From positions 1-64,000 of the forward strand of contig NZ_PRLD01000009.1 in the NCBI RefSeq assembly GCF_003287405.1: a stretch of 64,000 bases of DNA. Reading direction: 5' to 3'. Positions 24,517 to 33,695 of the stretch are shown piece after piece. Positions within the stretch are counted from its first letter, which is position 1. Each line of letters opens with the position of its first letter. The stretch comes from Faecalibacterium prausnitzii. GTDB taxonomy: Bacteria > Bacillota > Clostridia > Oscillospirales > Ruminococcaceae. The notes under the pieces are model-generated. The model ran no database searches. It worked only from the letters and a program-made list of their open reading frames with translations, and was not told where the DNA came from. A program made the translations under genes and the position numbers.

Positions 24517-25572
24517 TCAATCTCCTGTGGATTCGCGCAGGATCAGGTTGGTTTCCGTATAGACGGTGCGATAGTTCAGCGATGGCTCTTCGATGCGGGT
24601 CATAAGCAGATTGGCAGCGGTGTAGCCCATGATCTGTCCATGGATATGGATCGAAGTCAGACGGGGGGCAAAGTAGGAAGCCTCCTGACTGTCATCGAAG
24701 CCGCAGACCCAGATATCATCGGGAACCGAATACCCCAGCTCATTCAATGCCTTGATCAGATCCATGGCAACAAAGTCATTGGCGCAGACAAAGGCATCCG
24801 GCATCGTTTTGAACCGACGTATGGTTTCGTACAGGGATACCGGATAGTCCTGCTGTCCAGATGGCATCGCACAGGTGCTCAGGCCCTCTGTCAGACCAAA
24901 GTGCTCCACGGCATCCTTATAAGCCATATAACGCTCAAAGAAGGACTGACAGTGGTTTTTATCCCCCGCAAAGCTGATGCGTTTTTTGCCGCGCTGGACC
25001 ATGTGAGTCACCGCATTCTGGATCTCAAGGCGGTTTTCCATATAAAGGCGGTCGGCTTTAAGGGGAGGACGCATATCCATCATAGGGGTATCTACAAACA
25101 GCAGCGGAACATCCAGATCGCACAGCATCTGTGCGTAGTCATAGTCGAATACTTCAATGCAGATAATGCCGGCTGTGCACTGGATGTTGAGAGAAGATGG
25201 AAGTTTTTTCTCTTTCAGCTCTATGGGAGAAATGCGATGAATGGTCATGCCGCTGTGCAGATGATTGATTTCCGACTGGAAACGATCCAGCATCATGGAG
25301 GAAAAGTGAGAGCTGCTCAGAAACTGGGTCGTCAGCATGGCGATCTCCCGTTTGTCACTCGGCAGAATGAAAGGCTCTGCTGTTTTTGCAGTGTTTTCCT
25401 GAAACAGCGGCAGATAGGCAAACTGCTTATAGCCCATTTCGGCGGCTTTGCGCAGGATCTTCTCCCGTGTGGCATCTGCCAGCACACCGGTGTTGTTGAT
25501 GGCCTTTGAAACGGTGTTGCGGGAAAGCTGCAGTTCGTTTGCAATATCCTGAATGGTGACTTTGGTTGCCAT
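24517..25572 (-). CDS. LacI-family regulator of the sucrose/fructoside locus
   Basis: A 351-residue repressor: helix-turn-helix (VTIQDIANELQLSRNTVSKAINNTG), hinge, and a periplasmic-binding-like effector domain (DAFVCANDFVAMDLIKALNELG; DIWVCGFDDS). First gene of the minus-strand operon ending with amylosucrase and divergent from the ABC transporter operon, so it most likely controls both from the shared 333-base gap. Effector is presumably sucrose, a fructoside or a phosphate of them (inference). Confidence 0.88.
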   Translation of the reverse strand: MATKVTIQDIANELQLSRNTVSKAINNTGVLADATREKILRKAAEMGYKQFAYLPLFQENTAKTAEPFILPSDKREIAMLTTQFLSSSHFSSMMLDRFQSEINHLHSGMTIHRISPIELKEKKLPSSLNIQCTAGIICIEVFDYDYAQMLCDLDVPLLFVDTPMMDMRPPLKADRLYMENRLEIQNAVTHMVQRGKKRISFAGDKNHCQSFFERYMAYKDAVEHFGLTEGLSTCAMPSGQQDYPVSLYETIRRFKTMPDAFVCANDFVAMDLIKALNELGYSVPDDIWVCGFDDSQEASYFAPRLTSIHIHGQIMGYTAANLLMTRIEEPSLNYRTVYTETNLILRESTGD

Positions 25573-25761
25573 AAGTCATCCTCTTTCTTTTATAGATAAA
25601 GTCTGGCGACGGATCTTATTCTTTGCGATTCCAGTATAGTGCAAATGCACAAATTAGTCAAATGCAAAAATGCAAATCAGCATTTTGCATATCTGCGAAC
25701 TTTCGAATTTGTGCATCTGTACAAATCCACAATAATTTTTGATGTATACCATGAATTATCG

Positions 25762-25790
25762 TTGACATTCGCTTGTGTGCGTGGTATAAA
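25762..25790 (+). promoter_or_regulatory. Sigma-70 promoter of the sugar ABC operon
   Basis: TTGACA, 17-bp spacer, TATAAA with TGG just before it (extended -10). Upstream, 25636-25730 holds several TGCAAATG/TTTGCAT words and ATTTGT-8-ACAAAT, candidate LacI-type operators serving both directions. Confidence 0.8.
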
Positions 25791-25801
25791 TGAATTACAG
25801 A

Positions 25802-25862
25802 GTTTTACATTTGCACAATCGAAGCGAAGAAAACGTAAAATTCAAGGGTGCAAATGTAAAAC
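25802..25862 (+). promoter_or_regulatory. Large stem in the 5' leader of the ABC operon
   Basis: Perfect 15-bp arms GTTTTACATTTGCAC / GTGCAAATGTAAAAC separated by 31 bases, starting about 12 bases after the -10 and ending about 43 bases before the ATG. It may be an mRNA stem-loop or a pair of operators for the LacI-type regulator that could loop. No T-run follows. Confidence 0.55.
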
Positions 25863-25905
25863 ACAAATCAAACGGCAAGCAAATCAAAAAGGAGGAGAAT
25901 GATTC

Positions 25906-26853
25906 ATGAAAGCAAAGACGGCCTCGCCGGAAACGGCTGTGCTGACAGCAGAACGCAAGCTGCACAACACATGGGTCTACATCAAACGGCATTGGCAGCT
26001 TTACCTGTTGTTCCTGCTGCCTGCTGTGGTGCTGACGCTGGTGTTCAAGTACGCTCCCATGGGCGGTGTGCTGATCGCGTTCCAGAAGTACAATCCCTTC
26101 AAGGGCATCTGGGGCAGCGAGTGGGTAGGCTTCAAAAACTTTACCCGCTTCATGTCCTCACCGGACTTCCAGCGCTACCTGATCAACACCCTGAAGCTGA
26201 GCGTCTACGGTCTGCTGTGGGGCTTCCCGATCCCCATCCTGCTGGCATTCCTGCTCAACCGTATCGAGAGCAAGAAGATCAAGCAGAAGGTGCAGCTGGT
26301 GCTGTATATGCCCAACTTCATCTCGGTCATCGTGCTGTGCGGTATCGTCCGGGTGCTGCTGAGTGTCACCGGTCCGGTGAACGGCCTGCTTCACACCAGC
26401 ATCAACTTCATGACGCTGCCGGAAGCGTTCCGCCCCATCTACATCATCAGCGGCATCTGGCAGGGTGCCGGCTGGGCATCCATCATGTACACCGCATCCC
26501 TTTCTAACGCCAGCAAAGATCTGAAGGAAGCTGCTATGATCGACGGCGCAAACCTGATCCAGCAGATCATGACAGTGGAGTGGCCCGCCATTAAGGATAT
26601 GGTCGTTATTCAGTTCATCCTGCAGGCAGGCAACATCATGAGCATCGGTTTTGAAAAGGCCTATGCCCTGCAAACTGACCTGAACCTGAACACTGCCGAG
26701 ATCATTGCAACGTACGTTTATAAAAAAGGTCTGTTGGACGGCGATTACAGCTTTTCCACGGCAGTCGGTCTGTTCAACACCGTTGTCAACGTCATCCTGC
26801 TGATCGCAGTGAATAAGATCGTTGCCAAAATGAACGATGGCAAGGGCTTGTAA
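25906..26853 (+). CDS. Sugar ABC permease (LplB/YteP type)
   Basis: A 315-residue CUT1-type permease with six helices (LYLLFLLPAVVLTLVFKYAPMGGV start) and the EAA loop EAAMIDGANLIQQIMTVEWPAI that docks the ATPase. ATG follows AAAGGAGGAGAATGATTC. Works with the next permease and the binding lipoprotein to import an oligosaccharide, probably a short fructan or sucrose-like sugar given the GH32 gene downstream. No ATPase gene lies in the locus, so a shared MsmK-like ATPase elsewhere is expected. Confidence 0.9.
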   Translation: MKAKTASPETAVLTAERKLHNTWVYIKRHWQLYLLFLLPAVVLTLVFKYAPMGGVLIAFQKYNPFKGIWGSEWVGFKNFTRFMSSPDFQRYLINTLKLSVYGLLWGFPIPILLAFLLNRIESKKIKQKVQLVLYMPNFISVIVLCGIVRVLLSVTGPVNGLLHTSINFMTLPEAFRPIYIISGIWQGAGWASIMYTASLSNASKDLKEAAMIDGANLIQQIMTVEWPAIKDMVVIQFILQAGNIMSIGFEKAYALQTDLNLNTAEIIATYVYKKGLLDGDYSFSTAVGLFNTVVNVILLIAVNKIVAKMNDGKGL

Positions 26854-26866
26854 GGAGGGGTTTACC

Positions 26867-27772
26867 ATGGCAAAACAGAAAAAATCAAAAATGGCCCTCT
26901 ACACCAGACAAGATAAGATCATCCTGTACTGCGGCTACGCACTTCTGGGTTTGTTTCTGCTGGCGATCATCGTTCCGATGATCTACATCGTCATCGCGTC
27001 CTTTATGGACCCGGTCACTCTGCAAAACAAGGGCATCTCCTTTGATTTCAGCAAGTGGAGTCTGGATGCTTACCAGCGTGTCGTTTCGGACAAGCAGATC
27101 TGGGTCGGCTTCAAGAACGCGGTACTTTACTCCATCATCTTCACCATCATCTCGGTAGCTGTGACGATGCTTGCCGCTTATCCCATGTCGCTGCCGGACT
27201 TCAAAGGCAAAGCAATCTTCAACGCCTTGTTTGTGATCACGATGTTTTTCAGCGGCGGTCTGATCCCCACCTACCTGCTCATCAACAATCTGGGTCTGCT
27301 GGATTCCATGTGGGCGGTCATTCTGCCGGGAGCATTCAGCGTGTGGAACATGATCATTGCCCGCACCTATTATCAAGGCATCCCGCGTGAGCTGCGTGAA
27401 GCTGCGGATGTGGATGGAGCCAGCGAGATGCTTTACTTCTTCAAGATCCTGCTGCCCGTCTGTATGCCGGTTGTGGCAGTTCTGGCTCTGTGGCAGTTCG
27501 TGGCAATGTGGAACAGCTACTTTGACGCCATGATCTACCTGAACAGCGCATCGAAGCAGCCGCTGCAGCTGGTGCTGCGTTCCATCCTGATCCAGAGCCA
27601 GCCGGAATCCGGCATGATCGCAGATATCCAGAGCACTGCCGAACGTGCGAAGATGGCAGAGCTGCTCAAATATGCAACCATTATTATTTCCAGTCTGCCG
27701 CTGCTGGTGATGTATCCCTTCTTCCAGAAGTATTTTGATGCCGGCATCATGGCTGGTTCCATTAAAGGCTGA
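26867..27772 (+). CDS. Sugar ABC permease (LplC/YtcP type)
   Basis: A 301-residue partner permease with six helices and EAA loop REAADVDGASEMLYFFKILLP. ATG at 26867 has AAGGAGGGG upstream; an in-frame start ten codons earlier would overlap the first permease and lacks a site. Ends YPFFQKYFDAGIMAGSIKG, the typical C-terminus of the YtcP group. Confidence 0.9.
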   Translation: MAKQKKSKMALYTRQDKIILYCGYALLGLFLLAIIVPMIYIVIASFMDPVTLQNKGISFDFSKWSLDAYQRVVSDKQIWVGFKNAVLYSIIFTIISVAVTMLAAYPMSLPDFKGKAIFNALFVITMFFSGGLIPTYLLINNLGLLDSMWAVILPGAFSVWNMIIARTYYQGIPRELREAADVDGASEMLYFFKILLPVCMPVVAVLALWQFVAMWNSYFDAMIYLNSASKQPLQLVLRSILIQSQPESGMIADIQSTAERAKMAELLKYATIIISSLPLLVMYPFFQKYFDAGIMAGSIKG

Positions 27773-27848
27773 GGATATTCCAGAATTTTATAAGCAGGTA
27801 CGCTCATCTGTTACACGAAAAAAGAAACTTAAAAAAGGAGAAAATACC

Positions 27849-29522
27849 ATGAAAAAGCTGATCTCTCGCCGCAACTTCCTCAAGGTCTGCGCTCTGGCAG
27901 GCTCTGCCGCTGCTCTGTCTGCCTGTGGCGGCGGCAAATCCACCGGCAGCGGTAATTCTGCTGCCGCAGCTGTGGACACGACCGGTGCCGTTACATTTCC
28001 GCTGTCCGAAAAGGTTACCTTTACCGGTATGACCAGCTTCCCTGTGGGCAGCGAACCCGAGCCGAACAACCGCACCATCTTCAAGCGTCTGGAAGAGCAG
28101 ACCAATGTGCACATCGACTGGACCGCCATCCAGTCCGACCAGTGGAGCGATAAGATCACCCTGAATATGTCCAACCCCAACACCCTGACGGATTTTGTTT
28201 TTACTGCTGATTTTACCGACAGCAATCTGCTGCGCTACGCAGATCAGGGTGTCATCCTCAATCTGGAAGACTACATTGACAACAATATGCCGAATCTCCA
28301 GAAGGTCTTTGAGAAGTACCCGGAGTACCGTACCATGTGCACCGACAGCGATGGCCACATCTGGGCACTGCCCTGGATCGAGCAGCTCGGCGCAGAAAAG
28401 ACCGCCATCCAGACCGTTGGCAACATGAGCTTCATCAATACCAAGTGGCTGAACTTCCTCGGTCTGTCGATGCCCACCACGGTGGACGAGTTTGAGCAGG
28501 TGCTGATGGCATTCCGTGATAACGCCGCTTCTATCAAGGCAGAGTATGGCATTGACGGCGACATCATCCCCATGTCCTGCATCGTCAACAACGGCGATCA
28601 GGACCCCAGCATCCTCATCAATGGCTTTGGCGAAGGCTACGGCGATGCAGACAAAGACCGCCATATCGCCGTTACCAACGACCGGAAAGTTATCTGTGCC
28701 GCCACCCAGCAGGGCTACCGTGATGGTCTGGACTGGCTGCACAAGCTGTATGCCGAGAAGCTCATCGACCCGGAGTGCTTCACGCAGGAGTGGTCCACCT
28801 ATGTTTCCAAGGGCAAGGCTGGCCGCTATGGTGTCTGCTTCAGCTGGGATGTTGCCAACATTGACAACCTGACCGACTGGGAGCCGCTGCCTGCCCTGAC
28901 CGCCGATACCCGCAATATCACCCCGCAGAACGGCTCTTTCACCAGCGGCTTTGCCCGCGGCAGATGCGTTGTCACCGCAAAGGCGGATAACCCCGCATTG
29001 GTTTGCGCATGGCTGGATCAGATGTACGCACCCCTCCAGTCTCCGCAGAACAACTGGGGTACCTACGGCGATGCGGAAGGCTTTAACATTTTTGAACTGT
29101 CCACCAACGATAAGGGCGAGCCCATGCTGAAGCACGCTCCTCTGGGCGATGCTTCTCCCGTGGAAGTCCGTGAAGCGCAGTGTGTCAGCGGGCCTCTGGC
29201 GGTTCTGGATGAGTACTATGGTGTATACGTTACCTGCCCGGACGATGCACAGTACCGTCTGGACTGGATCAAGGACATCTACACCCCGGATATGAACAAC
29301 GATTATGTCTATCCTAATGTCTTTATGAGCAGCGAGGACACCGAGCAGGTCTCTAACCTGCAGGCAGATCTGCAGACCTACATGAATACCCAGAAGGCGA
29401 ACTGGATCATGAACGGCACTAAGGATGCAGAGTGGAACGACTATCTGAGCAAGCTGGAAGCCTACGGCCTGTCCGACTATCTGGGTATTATGCAGAAATA
29501 TCTGGATGCTTACTACGCATAA
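27849..29522 (+). CDS. Sugar-binding lipoprotein of ABC transporter
   Basis: A 557-residue extracellular receptor with a Tat-like SRRNFLKVCAL N-terminus and lipobox LSAC, then a Gly/Ser/Ala linker. The large mature domain (DRHIAVTNDRKVICAATQQGYRDGLDWLHKLYAEKLIDPE) matches the LipO/YtcQ class of long binding proteins that pair with LplB/LplC permeases. ATG is preceded by AAAAAGGAGAAAATACC. It likely binds the sugar cut by the GH32 enzyme encoded next. Confidence 0.88.
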   Translation: MKKLISRRNFLKVCALAGSAAALSACGGGKSTGSGNSAAAAVDTTGAVTFPLSEKVTFTGMTSFPVGSEPEPNNRTIFKRLEEQTNVHIDWTAIQSDQWSDKITLNMSNPNTLTDFVFTADFTDSNLLRYADQGVILNLEDYIDNNMPNLQKVFEKYPEYRTMCTDSDGHIWALPWIEQLGAEKTAIQTVGNMSFINTKWLNFLGLSMPTTVDEFEQVLMAFRDNAASIKAEYGIDGDIIPMSCIVNNGDQDPSILINGFGEGYGDADKDRHIAVTNDRKVICAATQQGYRDGLDWLHKLYAEKLIDPECFTQEWSTYVSKGKAGRYGVCFSWDVANIDNLTDWEPLPALTADTRNITPQNGSFTSGFARGRCVVTAKADNPALVCAWLDQMYAPLQSPQNNWGTYGDAEGFNIFELSTNDKGEPMLKHAPLGDASPVEVREAQCVSGPLAVLDEYYGVYVTCPDDAQYRLDWIKDIYTPDMNNDYVYPNVFMSSEDTEQVSNLQADLQTYMNTQKANWIMNGTKDAEWNDYLSKLEAYGLSDYLGIMQKYLDAYYA

Positions 29523-29546
29523 GAATTCTTTCCTTTGGAGGATTCC

Positions 29547-31022
29547 ATGAACGATTTGACTTTACAAAAAGCCCGTGCCTACGAGGCCGAGCATGGCGCT
29601 GCCATTTCCCCGGCGGAACGCCCTGCCTACCACATGACCCCTTATGTGGGCTGGCTGAACGACCCCAACGGCTTCTCTTATTATAAAGGGAAGTATCACC
29701 AGTTCTATCAGTATAACCCCTACGATGTGCGGTGGGCGCCCATGCACTGGGGTCACGCGGTCAGCACCGACCTGCTGCACTGGGAGTATCTGCCCTGTGC
29801 GCTTGCCCCGGATTCCCCGGTGGACAACGGCCCCGGCTGCTTCTCCGGCTCTGCCACCGAGATGGATGACGGCAGGCAGCTGCTGATGTACACCAGCGTG
29901 ATTGCAGAAAAGCAGCCCAATGGGGAGATGCGGGATATCCAGACCCAGAGCATTGCCATCGGTGACGGTCTCGACTACGAAAAGCCTGCCTGCAACCCGG
30001 TGCTGACCCAGAAAGACCTGCCGGAAGGCTTCAGTAAGTTTGACTTCCGGGATCCCAAGATCTGGCGTGAGGCCGACGGCACTTACTCCGCCGTCACCGT
30101 CTGCCGGGCCGAGGACGACAGCGGCGCAGCGGCACTATTCCAAAGCAAGGACGGCTTCGACTGGCACTTTGTCACGGTGCTGGAACGCTGCAACAATCAG
30201 TACGGCAAAATGTGGGAGTGCCCGGACTTCTTCCCGCTGGATGGCAAGCAGGTCCTGATGCTCGGCCCCATGGAGATGCTGCCCAAGGGCGAGTTCCACA
30301 ATGGTCACAACGTCATTGCCTTCATCGGCAGCTATGACGAAGCCACCCACACCTTCACCAAGGAAAACGTGCAGCTGATGGACGGCGGCATCGACTTCTA
30401 CGCCACCCAGACCACCCTTGCCCCGGATGGCCGCCGCATCATGACCGCATGGCTGCAAACATGGTCGGACACCGAGGATAAGCCCCAGGGCTGCAAGTGG
30501 TTCGGGCAGACCATCTGCCCCCGCGAGCTGCACATTAAGAATGGACGCATTATTCAGACCCCCGTGCGGGAGCTGGATGCCGTCCACGGTAAGCGCACCT
30601 TCCACGAAAATGTGACGGTGCAAAGCGAAACAACGCTGGAGGGCATCAAGGGCCGTGTGGCGGATCTGACCGTCACGGTGCAGCCCGGCGAGTACCGCTC
30701 CTTTACCCTGAAGCTGGCTGCTGACGCAGACCATCACACCAGCCTGACCTACGACCCCTACACCTCGCAGCTGACGCTGGATCGCAGCTATGCCGGTTCC
30801 CGTGCCGACATCGTGCATACCCGCAGCTGCAAGGTTCGCAGCCAGAACGGTGCGCTCAAGCTCCGCATCCTGCTGGATAAGAACAGCATCGAAGTTTTCG
30901 CCAACGATGGCGAGCAGACCATGACCGCATGGATCTACACGCCCCAGTCCGCCGAGGATATCACCTTTGCTGCCGATGGCAAAGCAACCATCACGGCAGA
31001 ACAGTTTGAACTGAATCTGTAA
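29547..31022 (+). CDS. GH32 beta-fructofuranosidase
   Basis: A 491-residue family GH32 enzyme that hydrolyses sucrose and short beta-fructans. All three signature motifs are present: WLNDPNG with nucleophile Asp39, FRDPKIW with the transition-state Asp, and the acid/base Glu in WECPDFF. A C-terminal beta-sandwich follows (residues about 345-491). No signal peptide, so it acts in the cytosol on sugar imported by the ABC transporter. TTTGGAGGATTCC precedes the ATG. With fructokinase and amylosucrase it gives two alternative ways of splitting sucrose. Confidence 0.92.
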   Translation: MNDLTLQKARAYEAEHGAAISPAERPAYHMTPYVGWLNDPNGFSYYKGKYHQFYQYNPYDVRWAPMHWGHAVSTDLLHWEYLPCALAPDSPVDNGPGCFSGSATEMDDGRQLLMYTSVIAEKQPNGEMRDIQTQSIAIGDGLDYEKPACNPVLTQKDLPEGFSKFDFRDPKIWREADGTYSAVTVCRAEDDSGAAALFQSKDGFDWHFVTVLERCNNQYGKMWECPDFFPLDGKQVLMLGPMEMLPKGEFHNGHNVIAFIGSYDEATHTFTKENVQLMDGGIDFYATQTTLAPDGRRIMTAWLQTWSDTEDKPQGCKWFGQTICPRELHIKNGRIIQTPVRELDAVHGKRTFHENVTVQSETTLEGIKGRVADLTVTVQPGEYRSFTLKLAADADHHTSLTYDPYTSQLTLDRSYAGSRADIVHTRSCKVRSQNGALKLRILLDKNSIEVFANDGEQTMTAWIYTPQSAEDITFAADGKATITAEQFELNL

Positions 31023-31055
31023 CCTGATATTCCCTTCATTTCTCCTTCATTGAAT

Positions 31056-31105
31056 ACAGCCCCGCTTTGGCTTCTCCTTCGCCAAAGCGGGGCTGTGCTT
31101 TTGTA
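31056..31105 (+). terminator. Terminator of the sugar ABC/GH32 operon
   Basis: Perfect 14-bp stem AGCCCCGCTTTGGC / GCCAAAGCGGGGCT, then GTGCTTTTGTATT. Confidence 0.85.
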
Positions 31106-31162
31106 TTGGGTAGCTTGAGCGAACGACAACCACCAGTTCCGCCGGTGATTTTGACTCTTCGG

Positions 31163-31268
31163 AAAACAGAACGAATCCCTTGCTTCCATCCAAAAACGTC
31201 CTAGACCTTATCATAAGAAAGCACGACAGACCACTGTGAGAGTGCCGTAAGGCGGAAGGAACACAAAC
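31163..31268 (+). promoter_or_regulatory. Conserved leader of DUF6061-type gene (copy 2)
   Basis: Matches 8041-8145 almost base for base, including CGTCCTAGACCTTATCATAAG and GTGAGAGTGCCGTAAGGCGG. Confidence 0.55.
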
Positions 31269-31505
31269 ATGAAGTACGATGCAAGAGCCTGCAAGTTCAA
31301 CATGGACACCGGGTGCGTGGAGCTGCAGTTCCGGGATGGGAGGAAAATCTCCATTGACTGCACTGGGGTCGAGGATGCGCTGGATGTGACCATGGCGCAG
31401 AGGTCAGAGTTAGATTACCTTATTTACAATGACCCACTGGGCTATGCGGATTTGATTCTGAATGGTGACCCGGAGGAGTATTTGGAGAATGGAGCCATGG
31501 GTTAG
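31269..31505 (+). CDS. Small DUF6061-type protein
   Basis: A 78-residue near-copy of the protein at 8146, differing at about 18 positions and ending early (EYLENGAMG instead of the SHGLED tail). Same KFNMDTGCVEL and SELDYLIYNDPLGYADLILNGDPE segments. Function unknown. It sits alone between two terminators, with its own conserved leader, which suggests the leader plus gene moved as one cassette. Confidence 0.75.
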   Translation: MKYDARACKFNMDTGCVELQFRDGRKISIDCTGVEDALDVTMAQRSELDYLIYNDPLGYADLILNGDPEEYLENGAMG

Positions 31506-31516
31506 AAATCTGAATG

Positions 31517-31570
31517 AATGCTGGACATTACCGTTTTTTGAGCTGGTGATGTCCAGCATTTGTTATTTGG
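31517..31570 (+). terminator. Terminator after DUF6061-type gene
   Basis: AATGCTGGACAT / ATGTCCAGCATT perfect 12-bp stem with a 20-base loop, then TGTTATTT. Confidence 0.75.
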
Positions 31571-31680
31571 TGTTGCCCGATCAATTTTAATGGAATCTTT
31601 ATACTTCTACAATTTTCTTTACGGCTCTTTTATCTATTCCATGCTAATCTTTATGCACACGGATAGGTAAAGGAGCTTTT

Positions 31681-33018
31681 ATGATTCAATATCCTCGTTA
31701 CAGGCAGCACCGTTTTTCTTCTTTTCAGGTCATTATTGCAGGTTTTGCGGCAGTTGATCTGGTGGGCGCATTGCTTCTGATGCTCCCGATCGCTGCACAG
31801 CAGCGGTGCGTTACACCGTTCCATGAGGCACTATTTACCTCCACCTCTGCCCTTTGCGTGACCGGGCTTGTGGTTCAGGATACCGGCAGCTACTGGTCGG
31901 CATTCGGGCAGAGTGTGATCCTTCTTCTGATCCAGATCGGAGGATTGGGTGTCATTACAGTGGGTGCTGCCTTTGCGCTGCTTTCCGGGCGAAAGATCTC
32001 CCTCAAGCAGCGCAGCACGATGCAGGAAGCCACGGCTGCCCCACAGATGGGCGGCATCGTTCGGCTGACAGGCTTTATTCTGCGGATCACCGCCCTGTTT
32101 GAATTGGTCGGTGCTGCACTGCTGCTTCCGACGTTTTGCGCCGATTATGGTTTGCGCGGGATCTGGTACGCGCTGTTTCATTCCATTTCGGCGTTCTGCA
32201 ATGCCGGCTTTGACCTGCTGGGAACAGAGGGTGCAAAATTTGTTTCGCTGACACGGTATGCAGGTGACCCATTGCTTACCACAGTGATCGCGGCCCTGAT
32301 CGTCTTTGGCGGCCTTGGCTTTCTGACATGGGAGGACATTTGTACATATCGCCTTGACTTTCACCGCTATCGGATGCAGAGCAAGGTGATCCTTGTTACA
32401 ACGGCGTTTCTTCTGGTACTGCCGGCGCTGTACTTTTATTGCTTCGAGTTCACGGCAGGCTCTGCCCGGCAGCGCATTTTATTGTCGATGTTCCAATCTG
32501 TTACCCCCCGTACTGCCGGCTTTAACACCGCTGATCTTGCTGCGATGGGCAGCACTTCACAGGCATTGATGGTGGTTCTGATGCTGTTGGGCGGTTCGCC
32601 CGGCTCCACGGCAGGCGGCATGAAAACCACAACATTCGCCGTTTTGCTGGCCAATATGTGGGCGACCTTCCGCCGCAGAGAAGATGCCGAATTTTTCGGG
32701 CGGCGCATAGATGGTTCCGCGGTCAAGAATGCTGCCACGATTGCAGGGATGTATTTGACGCTATTCTTCCTCGGAGCCTTTGTCATTGCTACGGCAGAGC
32801 AGCTGCCGATGTCGGTCTGTTTGTATGAGACTGCTTCGGCTGTGGCAACGGTAGGTCTGACATTGGGTATCACGCCGCAGTTGGGCATCCTTTCGCAGGG
32901 GGTGCTGATCGCACTGATGTTTTTAGGACGTGTTGGCGGATTGACATTGATCTATGCGGCATTTGGCAGCAGCCCTGCCCACTCTCGTCTGCCGCAGGAG
33001 AAAATCGCAATCGGATAA
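31681..33018 (+). CDS. ktrB: KtrB/TrkH-type potassium channel subunit
   Basis: A 445-residue membrane protein of the Ktr/Trk/HKT family with four M1-P-M2 repeats; pore loops are visible as STSALCVTGL, SISAFCNAGFD, QSVTPRTAGFN and ETASAVATVGL, each with the selectivity-filter glycine. It takes up K+ (Na+-dependent in Ktr systems). ATG follows AAAGGAGC. It is followed 11 bases later by its cytosolic gating subunit, and then by a KdpD/KdpE-type regulatory pair. Confidence 0.92.
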   Translation: MIQYPRYRQHRFSSFQVIIAGFAAVDLVGALLLMLPIAAQQRCVTPFHEALFTSTSALCVTGLVVQDTGSYWSAFGQSVILLLIQIGGLGVITVGAAFALLSGRKISLKQRSTMQEATAAPQMGGIVRLTGFILRITALFELVGAALLLPTFCADYGLRGIWYALFHSISAFCNAGFDLLGTEGAKFVSLTRYAGDPLLTTVIAALIVFGGLGFLTWEDICTYRLDFHRYRMQSKVILVTTAFLLVLPALYFYCFEFTAGSARQRILLSMFQSVTPRTAGFNTADLAAMGSTSQALMVVLMLLGGSPGSTAGGMKTTTFAVLLANMWATFRRREDAEFFGRRIDGSAVKNAATIAGMYLTLFFLGAFVIATAEQLPMSVCLYETASAVATVGLTLGITPQLGILSQGVLIALMFLGRVGGLTLIYAAFGSSPAHSRLPQEKIAIG

Positions 33019-33029
33019 AGGAGACAAGT

Positions 33030-33677
33030 ATGAAATCGATTCTTTTGATTGGGCTTGGCCGTTTTGGCCGCCATATTGCGCAGGAACTGAATGAGCTGGG
33101 TCATCAGGTCATGGCAATCGACAGCAATGAGGACCGTGTGAACGCCGTGCTTTCCTATGTGACGAATGCACAGATCGGTGACAGCACCAGCGAATACTTT
33201 CTGCGTTCCCTTGGCGTTGGCAATTTTGATGTGTGTATCGTAACCATCGGCGGTAATTTTCAAAGCTCGTTGGAAACAACATCACTGCTCAAGGAGCTGG
33301 GGGCAAAGCTTGTGGTCTCGCGTGCAGAGCGGGATGTACAAGCCAAGTTTCTGCTGCGCAACGGTGCGGATGAAGTGGTCTACCCGGAAAAGCAGCTGGC
33401 AAAGTGGGCAGCGATCCGATACAGCTCCGAACACATTCTCGATTATATCGAGCTGCAGGACGACCACGCCATCATGGAAGTGACGATTCCGCCGGAATGG
33501 GTGGATCGCACGATCGGCGAGATCAATATTCGAAAAAAGTATAACATCAACATTCTTGCACTGAAAAAAGACGGAAAGCTCGATATGAGCATTACGCCGG
33601 ATACGCAGCTGTGCCGGGATGAAAGTATGCTGGTTTTGGGAAAATACGCATCGATCCAGAAGTGTTTCCGGCTCTAA
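33030..33677 (+). CDS. ktrA: KtrA/TrkA regulatory subunit
   Basis: A 215-residue RCK protein: an N-terminal Rossmann domain (ILLIGLGRFGRHIAQELNELG, the nucleotide-binding GxGxxG, then Asp31 in AIDSN) and a C-terminal TrkA_C domain (about 135-215). It forms an octameric ring that gates KtrB in response to ATP/ADP; the RCK_C domain of such proteins is also a known c-di-AMP target in Gram-positives. AAAGGAGACAAGT precedes the ATG. Confidence 0.92.
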   Translation: MKSILLIGLGRFGRHIAQELNELGHQVMAIDSNEDRVNAVLSYVTNAQIGDSTSEYFLRSLGVGNFDVCIVTIGGNFQSSLETTSLLKELGAKLVVSRAERDVQAKFLLRNGADEVVYPEKQLAKWAAIRYSSEHILDYIELQDDHAIMEVTIPPEWVDRTIGEINIRKKYNINILALKKDGKLDMSITPDTQLCRDESMLVLGKYASIQKCFRL

Positions 33678-33695
33678 AAAGATAGGACGGATCGT

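Noticed and set aside
31506-31680. c-di-AMP (ydaO-type) riboswitch before ktrB
   Set aside because: The conserved motifs of that riboswitch are not seen; the gap holds only the previous gene's terminator and AT-rich sequence.
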